A stretch of DNA of 64,000 nt from Chitinophagaceae bacterium. GTDB lineage: Bacteria; Bacteroidota; Bacteroidia; Chitinophagales; Chitinophagaceae. A program made the translations under genes and the position numbers. The notes below the pieces were generated by a model. The model was not told the DNA's origin. It saw nothing but the letters and a program-made list of their open reading frames with translations, and did not search any database. Below, piece after piece: positions 1 to 8,882 of the stretch. The stretch lies in NCBI GenBank assembly GCA_016719815.1, contig JADJYK010000001.1, positions 186,001-250,000 on the forward strand, in the 5' to 3' direction. How positions within the stretch are numbered: the stretch's first letter is position 1; each line of letters starts with the position of its first letter.

Positions 1-475
1 GGTATCATCTGGCCTGAAGGTAATGTGAGCAACTTCGATGGTTTGGCTCAATTGATAAATGCCGGAACGGCCGCCGTGAAAATCAGTTGACCCAGCTGTA
101 ATCATGATGCTGCATGTGGCATTGGGCGGGCAAAATGATGAATCGGTTTTCTTTATTGATAATATGATTGCCCGTGGCGTACATTTTGATGTGATAGGGG
201 AGTCGTACTATCCCAAATGGCACGGCACACTGGAAGACCTTGAAACAAATCTTAACGATCTGGCAAAAAGGTATAACAAAGATGTGATTGTGGTAGAATA
301 TTCGGCCCGTAAAGATGAGGTAAATAAGATTGCTTTTGAAGTAGAAGGTGGTAAAGGGAAAGGCACTTGCATTTGGGAGCCACTCAGCACCTGGGAGAAG
401 TTTTTCGACGATAAAGGGAAATCTAATGATTACCTGAAAATGTATGATGAAATAAGCAGAAAATATATGAACTGA
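1..475 (+). CDS. Arabinogalactan endo-beta-1,4-galactanase (GH53), 3' part, frameshifted
   Basis: This is the C-terminal part of a glycoside hydrolase family 53 endo-galactanase, which cuts beta-1,4-galactan chains into galacto-oligosaccharides. The gene runs in from the left edge. Visible hallmarks are IIWPEGN near the edge, then HVALGGQND and FDVIGESYYPKWHGTL; the Glu in GESYYP matches the family's nucleophile region. The frame opens at base 1, hits TGA at about 88 and resumes in another frame. Reading the AAAA run at 79-82 as AAA gives a continuous AVKSVDPAVIMML, so one extra A is the likely cause. Galactokinase and a sugar symporter follow, which fits a galactan-to-galactose pathway. The identity is fairly secure although the catalytic acid region lies outside the window. 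Confidence 0.82.
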
Positions 476-561
476 TTGATCCGGGAGCTTTTTGGTTGAT
501 TATTCAGTCTGCTGCTTTGCACAAACAGTCGTTTGAATTGATTTTTATCAGTGATTTTATC

Positions 562-590
562 AAGTCCCGGTTCTAATTTGCCGGGCTTTT
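562..590 (+). terminator. Probable rho-independent terminator after GH53
   Basis: The inverted repeat AAGTCCCGG / CCGGGCTT with a loop of about 10 nt is followed by TTTT. It lies between the GH53 stop and galK, so galK may have its own promoter or receive read-through. Confidence 0.5.
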
Positions 591-618
591 ACTTATCAGA
601 AATATTAAATTATTAATA

Positions 619-1764
619 ATGGGACTATATAGAATACCGATACAGTTAGAGAAATTTGTTAATCCGGGGACAATCGTGGTGCGTTCACCCGGCAGAATTA
701 ATCTGATTGGTGAACATACAGATTATAATAACGGATTTGTATTACCAGCGGCTATAGATAAGGCAGTATATGTGGTAATTGAAAAAAATGAAACTGACGC
801 AATTTTTCTTCGTTCGGTTGACTTTAACGAGACTATTGAAACGACTGTTGCAGATATAAAACCGGCTTTTGGCCATTGGTCAACATATATTCTGGGTGTT
901 GCAGCACAGGTTATTAAAAAAGGAGTGATGCTTCCTGGTTTCAAACTCACTGTTTATGGTGATGTGCCGCTGGGTGCAGGTTTATCTTCTTCTGCAGCTA
1001 TTGAGTGTGCTGTTGCTTTTGCGATGAATGAGCTATTTAGCTTTGGTTTTGACAGACGAGAACTGTCATTATTGGCCCAACATGCAGAACATGAATATGC
1101 CGGTGTGAAGTGTGGAATAATGGACCAGTTTGCCAGTTTGTTTGGTAAAAAGAATAATGTAATACGGCTTGATTGCCGTTCACTTGAGTACGAATATTTC
1201 CCGTTGGAGCTGAATGAATTTACAGTTGTTCTTTTCGATACACAAGTGAAACATTCACTTGCTTCTTCCGAGTATAATGTAAGAAGAGCACAGTGTGAAG
1301 CCGGTGTGTCGTTAATTCAGCAAAAATATCCTGAAGTAAAAAGTTTAAGAGACGCTACCATACTTATGGTTAACGAGTGTATCAGCAAGGAGGATGCTTC
1401 GTATAACCGTTGTAAATATGTTGTTGAAGAAATTGCCCGCCTGCAAACAGCCTGTCAAGATTTGGTGAAAGGCGATGTAAGGGCTTTTGGAAAAGAAATG
1501 TTTGCCACTCACGATGGCTTAAGCAAAGAATACGAAGTGAGTTGTAAAGAATTGGATTATCTTGTTGAGTATGTAAGAGACAACCCGGCAGTAATTGGTG
1601 CCAGAATGATGGGGGGCGGTTTTGGCGGATGCACCATTAACATCATACATAAAGATGCCGTGAATGAGATTGTAACCAGCCTTAGTGATGCATATGCAAA
1701 GGACTTGGGTAAAGAATTGAAGCATTACCTGGTGAATATTGAGGATGGGACATCGGTAATTTAA
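619..1764 (+). CDS. galK: Galactokinase
   Basis: Phosphorylates alpha-D-galactose to galactose-1-phosphate with ATP, the first committed step of the Leloir pathway, in the cytoplasm. The 381-residue length is normal for GalK. All three GHMP-kinase signatures are present: the galactokinase signature VRSPGRINLIGEHTDYNNG (about 21-39), the ATP-binding PLGAGLSSSAA (117-127), and MMGGGFGG (330-337). ATG at 619 follows an A/T-rich leader typical of Bacteroidota and precedes the conserved N-terminal helix. The gene sits between the GH53 galactanase and an SGLT-type symporter, so the three probably form a galactan or galactose utilisation cluster. The reading frame is intact. Confidence 0.96.
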   Translation: MGLYRIPIQLEKFVNPGTIVVRSPGRINLIGEHTDYNNGFVLPAAIDKAVYVVIEKNETDAIFLRSVDFNETIETTVADIKPAFGHWSTYILGVAAQVIKKGVMLPGFKLTVYGDVPLGAGLSSSAAIECAVAFAMNELFSFGFDRRELSLLAQHAEHEYAGVKCGIMDQFASLFGKKNNVIRLDCRSLEYEYFPLELNEFTVVLFDTQVKHSLASSEYNVRRAQCEAGVSLIQQKYPEVKSLRDATILMVNECISKEDASYNRCKYVVEEIARLQTACQDLVKGDVRAFGKEMFATHDGLSKEYEVSCKELDYLVEYVRDNPAVIGARMMGGGFGGCTINIIHKDAVNEIVTSLSDAYAKDLGKELKHYLVNIEDGTSVI

Positions 1765-1806
1765 TTATAGGAAAATATCAAAACTTCATAATTTAAAAAC
1801 ATACAA

Positions 1807-3534
1807 ATGGGAAATGCAATTTTTCATCTGCAATGGATTGACTACGCCATAATGATTATTTATTTCATGTTTGTGCTGGGAATCGGCTGGATGCTGAAGA
1901 GATACATGAAAGATGCAAACGCTTTTCTGGAAGCGGGAAGGTCAATGCCGGCCTGGGTGGCAGGTCTGGCTTTTATTTCAACTAATCTTGGTGCGCTGGA
2001 AGTAATGGGCATGACTGGCTCCGGCGCCAAGTACGGAATGCTTACCACTCACTTCTACTGGATCGGTGCAATTCCTGCAATGGTGTTCCTGGCCATTTTT
2101 ATGATGCCTTTCTATTATGGATCCAAGGCCCGTTCGGTACCGGAATATCTGAAACTTCGTTTTGACGAAAAAACGAGAGGACTTAATGCTATCCTGTTTG
2201 CAGTGATGACAGTGCTGGCTTCTGGTATTTCAATGTATGCGCTGGCACTGCTAATGGAAAAAGTACTGGGATGGGATTTTAACCTTAGTTTGTGGCTTTC
2301 AGCCGCCATTGTGTTAGCCTATACTTATCTCGGGGGTTTATCGTCCGCCATTTATAATGAAGTACTTCAGTTCTTTATTATTGTGATAGGTCTGCTGCCA
2401 ATTGTGGTATTAAGCCTTCATGATGTGGGTGGATGGAGTGGATTAAAGGAAAGTCTGGCGCCAATTGTGGCGGAAAAAGGTTTTGCCGGGGATACATTCA
2501 CCACAACATGGAAATATACCGGCACAGCAGCGGGTAACCCGATGGGTGTTGAATGGTATGGCATTTTGTTCGGATTAGGCTTTGTACTTTCATTTGGCTA
2601 CTGGTGCACTAACTTCCTTATTGTACAACGGGCAATGGCTGCTAAATCAACAACAGCTGCCCGTAACACTCCTTTGATTGGTGCAATTCCGAAAATGCTC
2701 ATTCCCTTTTTGATCATCGTTCCTGGTATTGTTGCCCTGGTGCTGATGAATAAAACAGGTTCCGGATTTACAATTATGGAAAACGGGAAAGCCAATTACG
2801 ACCTTACTATTATTAAGTTGCTTGAATATTATTTGCCAACAGGTGTGCTTGGCTTAGGTATCACGGCGTTGCTGGCTTCGTTTATGTCGGGCATGGCGGG
2901 TAACGTTTCTGCATTCAATACAGTGTGGACCTATGATATTTATCAAAGCTACATCAGACCCGCTACTAATGATAAAGCAGCTGATGCAAAACACTACCTG
3001 AAGGTTGGACGATTGGCTACCGTTTTTGGTGTACTCGTTAGTATTGCAGCCGCATATCTGGCCGGTTTATTTGGAAACATAATGGATTTTTTACAAACCA
3101 TTTTCTCCATGATTAATGCACCGTTGTTCGCTGTAATCTTTCTCGGTATGTTCTGGAAAAGAACTACAGGACATGGGGCATTTATCGGTTTATTAGGAGG
3201 GTTTCTCGTGGCATTGTTGCACCATGGGCTTACAGTTCCGGCCGGCGCAACAACGTTAGTAAAAGGTGGTTGGATAAGTGTTGTACACACTTACCCGGTT
3301 GAGATGGCACAAAACTTCTGGACAGCTATTTTTGCCTGTGCTGCATCAGCATTAATTACCGTTGGTATATCTGTTGCCACTAAGCAACAAAAAACAGATG
3401 ATGAGTTACGTGGCCTGGTTTATTCACTTACACCCAAAACACAAGAGGCACATGTGACGTGGTATAAACGTACCAATACCCTGGCCATTTTTGTATTGGT
3501 GATGATGGTGGTATTATCAATCTTATTCTGGTAA
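1807..3534 (+). CDS. Sodium/sugar symporter, SSS (SGLT) family
   Basis: A 575-residue inner-membrane sodium:solute symporter resembling bacterial vSGLT-type Na+/galactose or glucose transporters. Hydrophobic segments run the length of the protein, consistent with the 14-15 helices of the family. Family-like stretches include the TNLGALEVMGMTGSGAKYG region near residue 60, GGLSSAIYNEVLQFF near 180, and FLIVQRAMAAKS near 273. It starts 42 nt after galK and probably shares its transcript, which makes galactose the likeliest substrate. This is inferred from context, since substrate cannot be read from the sequence. A 65-residue membrane protein follows 19 nt downstream. Confidence 0.9.
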   Translation: MGNAIFHLQWIDYAIMIIYFMFVLGIGWMLKRYMKDANAFLEAGRSMPAWVAGLAFISTNLGALEVMGMTGSGAKYGMLTTHFYWIGAIPAMVFLAIFMMPFYYGSKARSVPEYLKLRFDEKTRGLNAILFAVMTVLASGISMYALALLMEKVLGWDFNLSLWLSAAIVLAYTYLGGLSSAIYNEVLQFFIIVIGLLPIVVLSLHDVGGWSGLKESLAPIVAEKGFAGDTFTTTWKYTGTAAGNPMGVEWYGILFGLGFVLSFGYWCTNFLIVQRAMAAKSTTAARNTPLIGAIPKMLIPFLIIVPGIVALVLMNKTGSGFTIMENGKANYDLTIIKLLEYYLPTGVLGLGITALLASFMSGMAGNVSAFNTVWTYDIYQSYIRPATNDKAADAKHYLKVGRLATVFGVLVSIAAAYLAGLFGNIMDFLQTIFSMINAPLFAVIFLGMFWKRTTGHGAFIGLLGGFLVALLHHGLTVPAGATTLVKGGWISVVHTYPVEMAQNFWTAIFACAASALITVGISVATKQQKTDDELRGLVYSLTPKTQEAHVTWYKRTNTLAIFVLVMMVVLSILFW

Positions 3535-3553
3535 AAAATTAAAACAAAAAATT

Positions 3554-3751
3554 ATGTTAGATATAAGAATTCCAATCGGTTTGTTATTTACTGTTTTGGG
3601 TGTATTGGTTACAGCCTATGGGTTGCTTACCAATTCAAATACGGAGCTTTATGCTAAATCATTCCAATATAATGTAAACCTTTGGTCAGGTTTGCTGATG
3701 CTGGTATTTGGTGTGGTAATGCTGCTAACAGTAAAGAAGAAAAAAGTATAA
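3554..3751 (+). CDS. Small two-helix membrane protein next to the symporter
   Basis: A 65-residue protein with two predicted membrane helices (about 6-25 and 42-60) separated by a short polar loop, ending in a lysine-rich tail KKKKV. I do not recognise a named family. It starts 19 nt after the symporter stop and is followed by a bidirectional terminator, so it is the last gene of the galK-symporter unit. Small two-helix partners are known beside some SSS transporters (YjcH with ActP, YhdT with PanF), so an accessory role is possible but unproven. The Lys-rich end suggests a cytoplasmic C terminus. Confidence 0.7.
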   Translation: MLDIRIPIGLLFTVLGVLVTAYGLLTNSNTELYAKSFQYNVNLWSGLLMLVFGVVMLLTVKKKKV

Positions 3752-3830
3752 ATTTTTTATTGGTTGGTTTCTCAATTACGGTCGTCTTAAACGATGACTT
3801 GCAATTGTAGCATACCGCACTATTAAAGAA

Positions 3831-3860
3831 AAGCCGCTTCAGTTGTAAAGCGGCTTTTTT
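3831..3860 (+). terminator. Bidirectional terminator between convergent genes
   Basis: A perfect inverted repeat AAGCCGCTT / AAGCGGCTT with an 8-nt loop is followed by a T-run on the plus strand; the minus strand also reads into T-rich sequence. It separates the galactose cluster (plus) from the PKD protein gene (minus). Confidence 0.85.
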
Positions 3861-3882
3861 ATAGTTAATAGTTTGTTCTTTT

Positions 3883-6215
3883 TTATTGTTTTATGAACAC
3901 TGCACTTGCCAGTTGTTTTGGCGACTGCACTACCAGTGAGTACATTCCCGGTAGCAGGTTGCTCAGGTTAAAATCCCAAACATTTGCACCTAATACTGCA
4001 TTTTTTGTAAAGGTTGAAACCGCAACGCCTGTGTTATTAAATACTTTTATTGTAACGGGCTCAGTAAATGCTGACAGGAATTGCACATGCAGTGTATTTA
4101 TAACCGGGTTGGGCGATAGGGTCAGTATTGCCTGGTTGTTTCCGGGAACCATAAGCGGTTTACAGATTTTTGTTTCGCATCCAAGCCTTGTTTTAATATG
4201 CAGGCATACGTTATAATTTCCACCTTGCGCAAAACTGTGTATAACCTCTCTCCCTGAAGCGGAAGTGCCATCGCCAAAAGTCCAGTTGAAATAAAGAGGT
4301 TCATCATTGGGAGCATGTATGCTTGTTCCTTTGAACAGGAATGTTCTGGGTGCAGTTAAAGAGTCAATCATAAATCCTCCACATTGGTTTGTTTTGGGCC
4401 GGATGATAATCTGCTGGCATTTGAATGTGATGCAGCCGTTCTGGAATAATACTTTACGCAAACATTATATGTTCCGGGAGCCGGATACCTGTGGTGTATG
4501 TTATAAACGGTTTGTGGTGGTTGAGTAGCTGCAATCATAATACATGTATCTGTTCCATCGCCGAAGTTCCAGCATATACGAACCGGCTGTGATGGTGGAT
4601 TTGACACGGGAGTTGCCTGGAAATATCTTTCAAGTGATGATATGGATGGTGAAATTTCAAATAAACCAACGGAACAGGAAGGCGGTGGAGGCGGAGGTAG
4701 AACAAGCGGTCTGCATTTGTCTGAAATACATCCGCCGTCATATAATATTTTCATACATACATTATACTGGCCAGGTTGGTTGTAGCGGTGTATAACATTG
4801 TATAACCCGTTATACAATGCAGGATAATAAATGCAGGTGTCTGTTCCGTCACCGAAATACCAGCAGATTTTTATTGGTTTCTTATTGTTATTATGCCAGG
4901 GCAATGCCTTGAAGGCAACTGTTAAGGGTGTATTGGATGTTGTGGCGATTGTTTCATAATCTGCCTTACAACTGTCAAGTGGTCCAATTTGTGTTGGTTT
5001 GCACAGGTACGCCTCGCAACCACCATAATAACGAATTTTAACACAAACAGAATAATTGCCTGGGTGCACATAATTATGCGAAACGTAATAGAGGCCAGTA
5101 TAATTTTCAGCATAATTGATACAAGTATCTCTTCCATCGCCAAAGGACCAGCAAACCTGTGATGGCTTTCTGTTTTGGCTGTTTTGTGGGATAGCTTTGA
5201 AAACGGCAGATAATGGATTATTGCTGGTGGATGCCAATTTTTCATAGTTCGCACTGCAGGTGGCTGCAGGCCCTGCCTGGATCATTTTACACTTCATGGA
5301 AAAGCATCCGCCTGCGTATGTGATCTTTACGCATACTTCGTAGTTGCCGGGTTGCTGATATGTGTGTGTAATGTTGTATTGCCCGGTGTAATTATTTTGA
5401 TAATTAATGCATGTATTGGTGCCGTCTCCAAAAGTCCAGCAGATTGTTTGTGGCTTCTTATTGCTGCTATGCCATGGCAGAGCTTTGAGAGTAACTTGTA
5501 AAGGATTAATGATAGTGCCGGTTAGCTGAATTCTTTCAAAATCAGCTTTGCAACTGTCTGCAGGGGGCGGTGGGGGTGAAAGTAAAACCACCTGTTTACA
5601 TTTTTCGGCAACACAACCATCCTGATATTTAATTCGTACACATACATTATACGGCCCTTGCTGGTAATAATTATGGATTACAGACAGAAGATTGGTTGAG
5701 GGGGTTGTGGCAGTGATATTAATACAAGTGTCTGTCCCGTCACCGAAGTTCCAGCAAACCTGTGTTACTGGTTTTTGGGAGTTGTGTAATGGAATTGCCC
5801 AAAATTTTACAAGATGACTCAGAGGTGAAGAGTTTGTGATAAGTGAGTCCCGGTATTCAAAATTGGCGCCGCACTGTGATTCTAAAACTACTGTTTTGCA
5901 AACTTGTGCTGACAGTACCGAGTCATTGGTATTGGAAAAATACCTGAAAATTTTAAGGCACACATTATACACTCCTGTTTGCAGATAATGGTGCTGTGTT
6001 CCGGCCAGTGGCGGAGTTTGCGCAAATGTGCCATCACCAAAAATCCAATATGCTTTGCGGGCTCCCGGTTCTGAGCCAATTACGGAGTTGTTAGTAAAGA
6101 CAACCTCGTTTGTGGTATTATTTACTACAAATGTGAAGTACGCAATATCCGGGGTTGCATTAAGGGCTGTAAGAGCGAAGATTAAACTTGCAACTAAGGA
6201 GTATAATTTTCTCAT
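3883..6215 (-). CDS. Secreted multi-PKD protein with type IX secretion signal, frameshifted
   Basis: A secreted, probably cell-surface protein of about 775 residues. It opens with a signal peptide (MRKLYSLVASLIFALTALNA) and carries seven PKD-like beta-sandwich modules, each with the core W-x-FGDGT. Most modules share a cysteine pattern: C before xADFE, C-W-x-FGDGTDTC, VCVKI, and GC-x(4)-CK. The C terminus (LTLSPNPVINTLHV onward) matches a Por/type A C-terminal sorting domain, which directs export through the T9SS. The frame breaks at about 4453-4456: adding one A to the run (CGTAAAG to CGTAAAAG) restores a continuous CVKVLFQNGC. PKD modules usually mediate binding, and no catalytic domain is visible. 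Transcription ends at the shared terminator near 3831-3860. Confidence 0.85.
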
Positions 6216-6335
6216 AAACGCAATATTTAAGCAGAATTAAAAATAAGCACAATGTTTTGATACAGGTCTGATGCCTTTGTGACTTAAGTTACCCGACTGC
6301 GTTTAACAGAAACTGAGTTTTTTTTAATAGGAAAT

Positions 6336-6938
6336 TTACGATACCATCTTTTGATGGTCAATAATGAATTGAATCAGCTCATCCAGGGAAACCTCAATTC
6401 TGGAAATAGCATCGTTGATATCGTTCCTGCTTACCTGTGCTGCAAACGAAGGGTTCTTTAGTCTTTTTAATACACTTTTAACTTCCAGTCCTTCATAAAG
6501 TGTTGGTCTTATTAATGCTGCGGCATGTATAAATCCAGATAGCTCGTCAATAGCATAGATCATTTTATCCATCTTGGTTACCGGTTCGATACCAAATACA
6601 GATGGTCCGTGGGATGCAATACAATGAATAATATGCGGGTCAATATTTCTTCTTTCCAGTTCTTCTATTATAATGCGGCAGTGGTCATCAGGATATCTTT
6701 CCCAGTCGGCATCGTGAAGCAAACCTGCTTGTTCCCACTTCCGTGCAGTAAGTTCATCAGTTCCCTCTTTTTCAAGAGCCCAGGCTTTCATATTAGCGGC
6801 CACCTGCCTCATGTGCAGACGAAGACGATCATTGGGTACCCAGTCCTCTAATAAACAATTTGCCTCTTCTGGGGTGAGCAGGTTACCGGTGTTGGCGGGG
6901 TTGCCAAAAACAGAGCGGCCAAGATTGCGGGTTGACAT
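6336..6938 (-). CDS. HD-domain hydrolase (HDIG-like)
   Basis: A 200-residue cytoplasmic protein of the HD superfamily of metal-dependent phosphohydrolases. The metal-binding pattern is visible as the early His in LRLHMRQVAANM, the HD pair in GLLHDADWERYPDDH, a later His in CIASHGP, and Asp in MIYAIDELSG. The wording LLHDADWERYP resembles bacterial HDIG-domain proteins of unknown substrate, sometimes annotated as hydrolases or tRNA-nucleotidyltransferase-like HD proteins. The nucleotidyltransferase domain of true CCA enzymes is absent. It is transcribed alone, divergently from the OB-fold gene at 7007, with a 68-nt gap between the two start codons. Confidence 0.78.
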   Translation of the reverse strand: MSTRNLGRSVFGNPANTGNLLTPEEANCLLEDWVPNDRLRLHMRQVAANMKAWALEKEGTDELTARKWEQAGLLHDADWERYPDDHCRIIIEELERRNIDPHIIHCIASHGPSVFGIEPVTKMDKMIYAIDELSGFIHAAALIRPTLYEGLEVKSVLKRLKNPSFAAQVSRNDINDAISRIEVSLDELIQFIIDHQKMVS

Positions 6939-7006
6939 TTTTAATTGATATTTAAACTTTCCGGCAATACTACTTAGTTAACTTTACCGTTTAGAAAAGA
7001 TTATTT

Positions 7007-7714
7007 ATGGAAGAAAAGATACTAAAGGGAACTATTTCATTCGTCAATTACGATAAAAATTTTGCCACTATTGAGTACGAACAGGGCCTAAAGAAAAAAT
7101 CGGTTAATTGTAAAACCAATCCTGAAACATCGGGAAAAAGAACGCATCATTTTACGGCAGGTGATACTGTTAGCTTCCAGCTAAAACTGTCTGACCGGGG
7201 TGATAAGATGACGGCTTATAATGTTAAGTACCTGCACAACACACAAATTAGTCTTCTAGTGCAAAAAGCCACTATCGAAAACCGGTTTTCAGGCTTTTTA
7301 AAAAAAGTAGATAATAAATACTTTGTAAAGGAATTGAACAGTTATATTTTTTTTCCGCTTCAGTTATCACTTTGGGAAATGCCTCCCGTTGAAACAGCAG
7401 AAAATGAAGCGATTAGTTTCAGGTTCATCAGCCCGGAGAAGCCCAACAAACTTGTGGCAGAGCTTTTCTCTCACAACTATCTACCCGAATATAAAAAGGC
7501 AGTTCAGCATTTCAAGAATGAGATTGCAGTTGATGCTATTGTAAACAGGATTTCGCCATATGGCATTTACCTGAATTTATTTGATGAAAAGGTTCAGGCT
7601 AAACTGCCTTTTGATGCTGAAACGGATAGCATGGTCAAACCCGGCGATATAATAACTGTACTCATAACGCATTTAACTAATATCCGGATTGTAGTTAAAA
7701 GGGTGTCGCAGTAA
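7007..7714 (+). CDS. Putative multi-OB-fold (cold-shock/S1-like) nucleic-acid-binding protein
   Basis: A 235-residue cytoplasmic protein that I do not recognise as a named family. The first 75 residues read like a cold-shock domain: KGTISFVNYDKNFATIEY, then a TAGDTVSFQL strand and an end near TAYNVKYL. Residues 165-235 read like an S1-type OB fold: DAIVNRISPYGIYLNLF, then KPGDIITVLI and IRIVVKRV. The middle (about 80-160) could be a degenerate third OB fold. No catalytic motif or membrane segment is visible. A role in RNA binding or translation is inferred from fold-like patterns and from the ribosomal-protein operon 250 bp downstream. Confidence 0.6.
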   Translation: MEEKILKGTISFVNYDKNFATIEYEQGLKKKSVNCKTNPETSGKRTHHFTAGDTVSFQLKLSDRGDKMTAYNVKYLHNTQISLLVQKATIENRFSGFLKKVDNKYFVKELNSYIFFPLQLSLWEMPPVETAENEAISFRFISPEKPNKLVAELFSHNYLPEYKKAVQHFKNEIAVDAIVNRISPYGIYLNLFDEKVQAKLPFDAETDSMVKPGDIITVLITHLTNIRIVVKRVSQ

Positions 7715-7903
7715 GCTTTTTTAATTGTTTTCCTGATTCCATAATACGTTTCTTCATAAGCTGACTAATAATTCAAGATGTTTCTGTGGCTGAATTTTTA
7801 GTCATGGATTTATTGAGTCAAAAATTTTATTATAAATCAATCAGTTACAAAGGTGTCTATAAAATTACTTTCCAGATTCCTAGGTTAGAAAGTTGCTCAG
7901 CCC

Positions 7904-7911
7904 TACCTTCG
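7904..7911 (+). promoter_or_regulatory. Probable -7 element of the rplM operon promoter
   Basis: TACCTTCG resembles the Bacteroidota -7 consensus TAnnTTTG and lies 57 nt before the rplM start, in a 253-bp intergenic region with no gene. No convincing TTG -33 box is seen at the expected distance. The 50-nt leader may include an autoregulatory structure, which I cannot confirm. Confidence 0.45.
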
Positions 7912-7967
7912 CACTCCATTTTTAAAACAGGTTTCCGGGATAGCGGAGACCGATAAAACAAATCAAA

Positions 7968-8411
7968 ATGAGTAAACTACATTTCACTACCAAACATGCG
8001 AATGAGGCTACCGTTAAGCGCAACTGGTACGTTGTGGACGGTACTAATCAAACCGTAGGTCGTATGTGTGCCAGAATTGCTGCGATACTTCGTGGTAAAA
8101 ACAAGGCATGCTACACCCCCCATGTTGACACCGGCGATTACATCGTTGTAATTAATGCCGAAAAAACAGTACTGACTGGCAACAAAATGGATCAGAAGAT
8201 TTACGACCATTTCACAGGTTATCCTGGTGGCCGTAAAGAAGAAACAGCTGCTAATTTGCAGAAACGTCGTCCAGAGGTTATTATCGAAAGGGCTGTTAAA
8301 GGGATGCTCCCCAAGAACCGACTTGGCCGCAAGATGTACAAAAAATTATTTGTGTACGTTGGCGCTGAACATCCGCATAAGGCACAACAACCAAAAGAAC
8401 TTAAATTCTAA
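7968..8411 (+). CDS. rplM: 50S ribosomal protein L13 (uL13)
   Basis: A 147-residue primary 23S rRNA-binding protein of the large subunit, of normal length. Characteristic stretches are NWYVVDGTNQTVGRM near the N terminus, YTPHVDTGDYIVVINA near 48-63, YDHFTGYPGG near 78-87, and GMLPKNRLGRKMYKKL near 108-123. ATG at 7968 follows an A-rich leader. It is the first gene of rplM-rpsI-rpsB-tsf, an order common in Bacteroidota. The frame is intact. Confidence 0.97.
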   Translation: MSKLHFTTKHANEATVKRNWYVVDGTNQTVGRMCARIAAILRGKNKACYTPHVDTGDYIVVINAEKTVLTGNKMDQKIYDHFTGYPGGRKEETAANLQKRRPEVIIERAVKGMLPKNRLGRKMYKKLFVYVGAEHPHKAQQPKELKF

Positions 8412-8453
8412 ACCCCCATCTCCGCCTACCGGCAGAGAGTAAAAAAATAATAA

Positions 8454-8843
8454 ATGGAAAAGCAAAAAAACGGAGTTGGTCGTCGTAAAGAAGCTGTTAC
8501 CAGGGTGTTTATCGCCAAAGGTGAGGGCAACATAACTGTTAACGACAAAGACTATAAAGTATATTTTCCGCTGGTATACCTGCAAAACCAGGTAGAGCGT
8601 CCGATGAAAACAATTGACGCTACCGGAAAATTTGATGTGAAAATTAACGCTGCTGGCGGTGGACTGAAAGGTCAGGCCGAAGCCGCCATGCTCGGCATCA
8701 GCCGTGTACTGGTTGAAATTAATCCTGAATTTCGCCCTGCTTTGAAAGCGGCCGGATTGCTGAAAAGAGATCCAAGGTCAGTTGAGCGTAAGAAATTTGG
8801 TCATAAGAAAGCAAGAAGAAGCTACCAGTTCTCTAAACGTTAA
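8454..8843 (+). CDS. rpsI: 30S ribosomal protein S9 (uS9)
   Basis: A 129-residue small-subunit protein whose C-terminal tail reaches the P-site tRNA. It begins EKQKNGVGRRKEAVTRVFI, contains the family motif AAGGGLKGQAEAAMLGISR (about 65-83), and ends in the basic tail KKARRSYQFSKR with the expected final Arg. It lies 42 nt after rplM in the same operon. Confidence 0.97.
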   Translation: MEKQKNGVGRRKEAVTRVFIAKGEGNITVNDKDYKVYFPLVYLQNQVERPMKTIDATGKFDVKINAAGGGLKGQAEAAMLGISRVLVEINPEFRPALKAAGLLKRDPRSVERKKFGHKKARRSYQFSKR

Positions 8844-8882
8844 TCGCAGCAAACTATTTAAAAAAAAGATTATTTATAAACA

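Noticed and set aside
4540..6070. Regularly spaced repeats resembling an array
   Set aside because: They are diverged coding repeats of PKD modules, not identical repeats with spacers.
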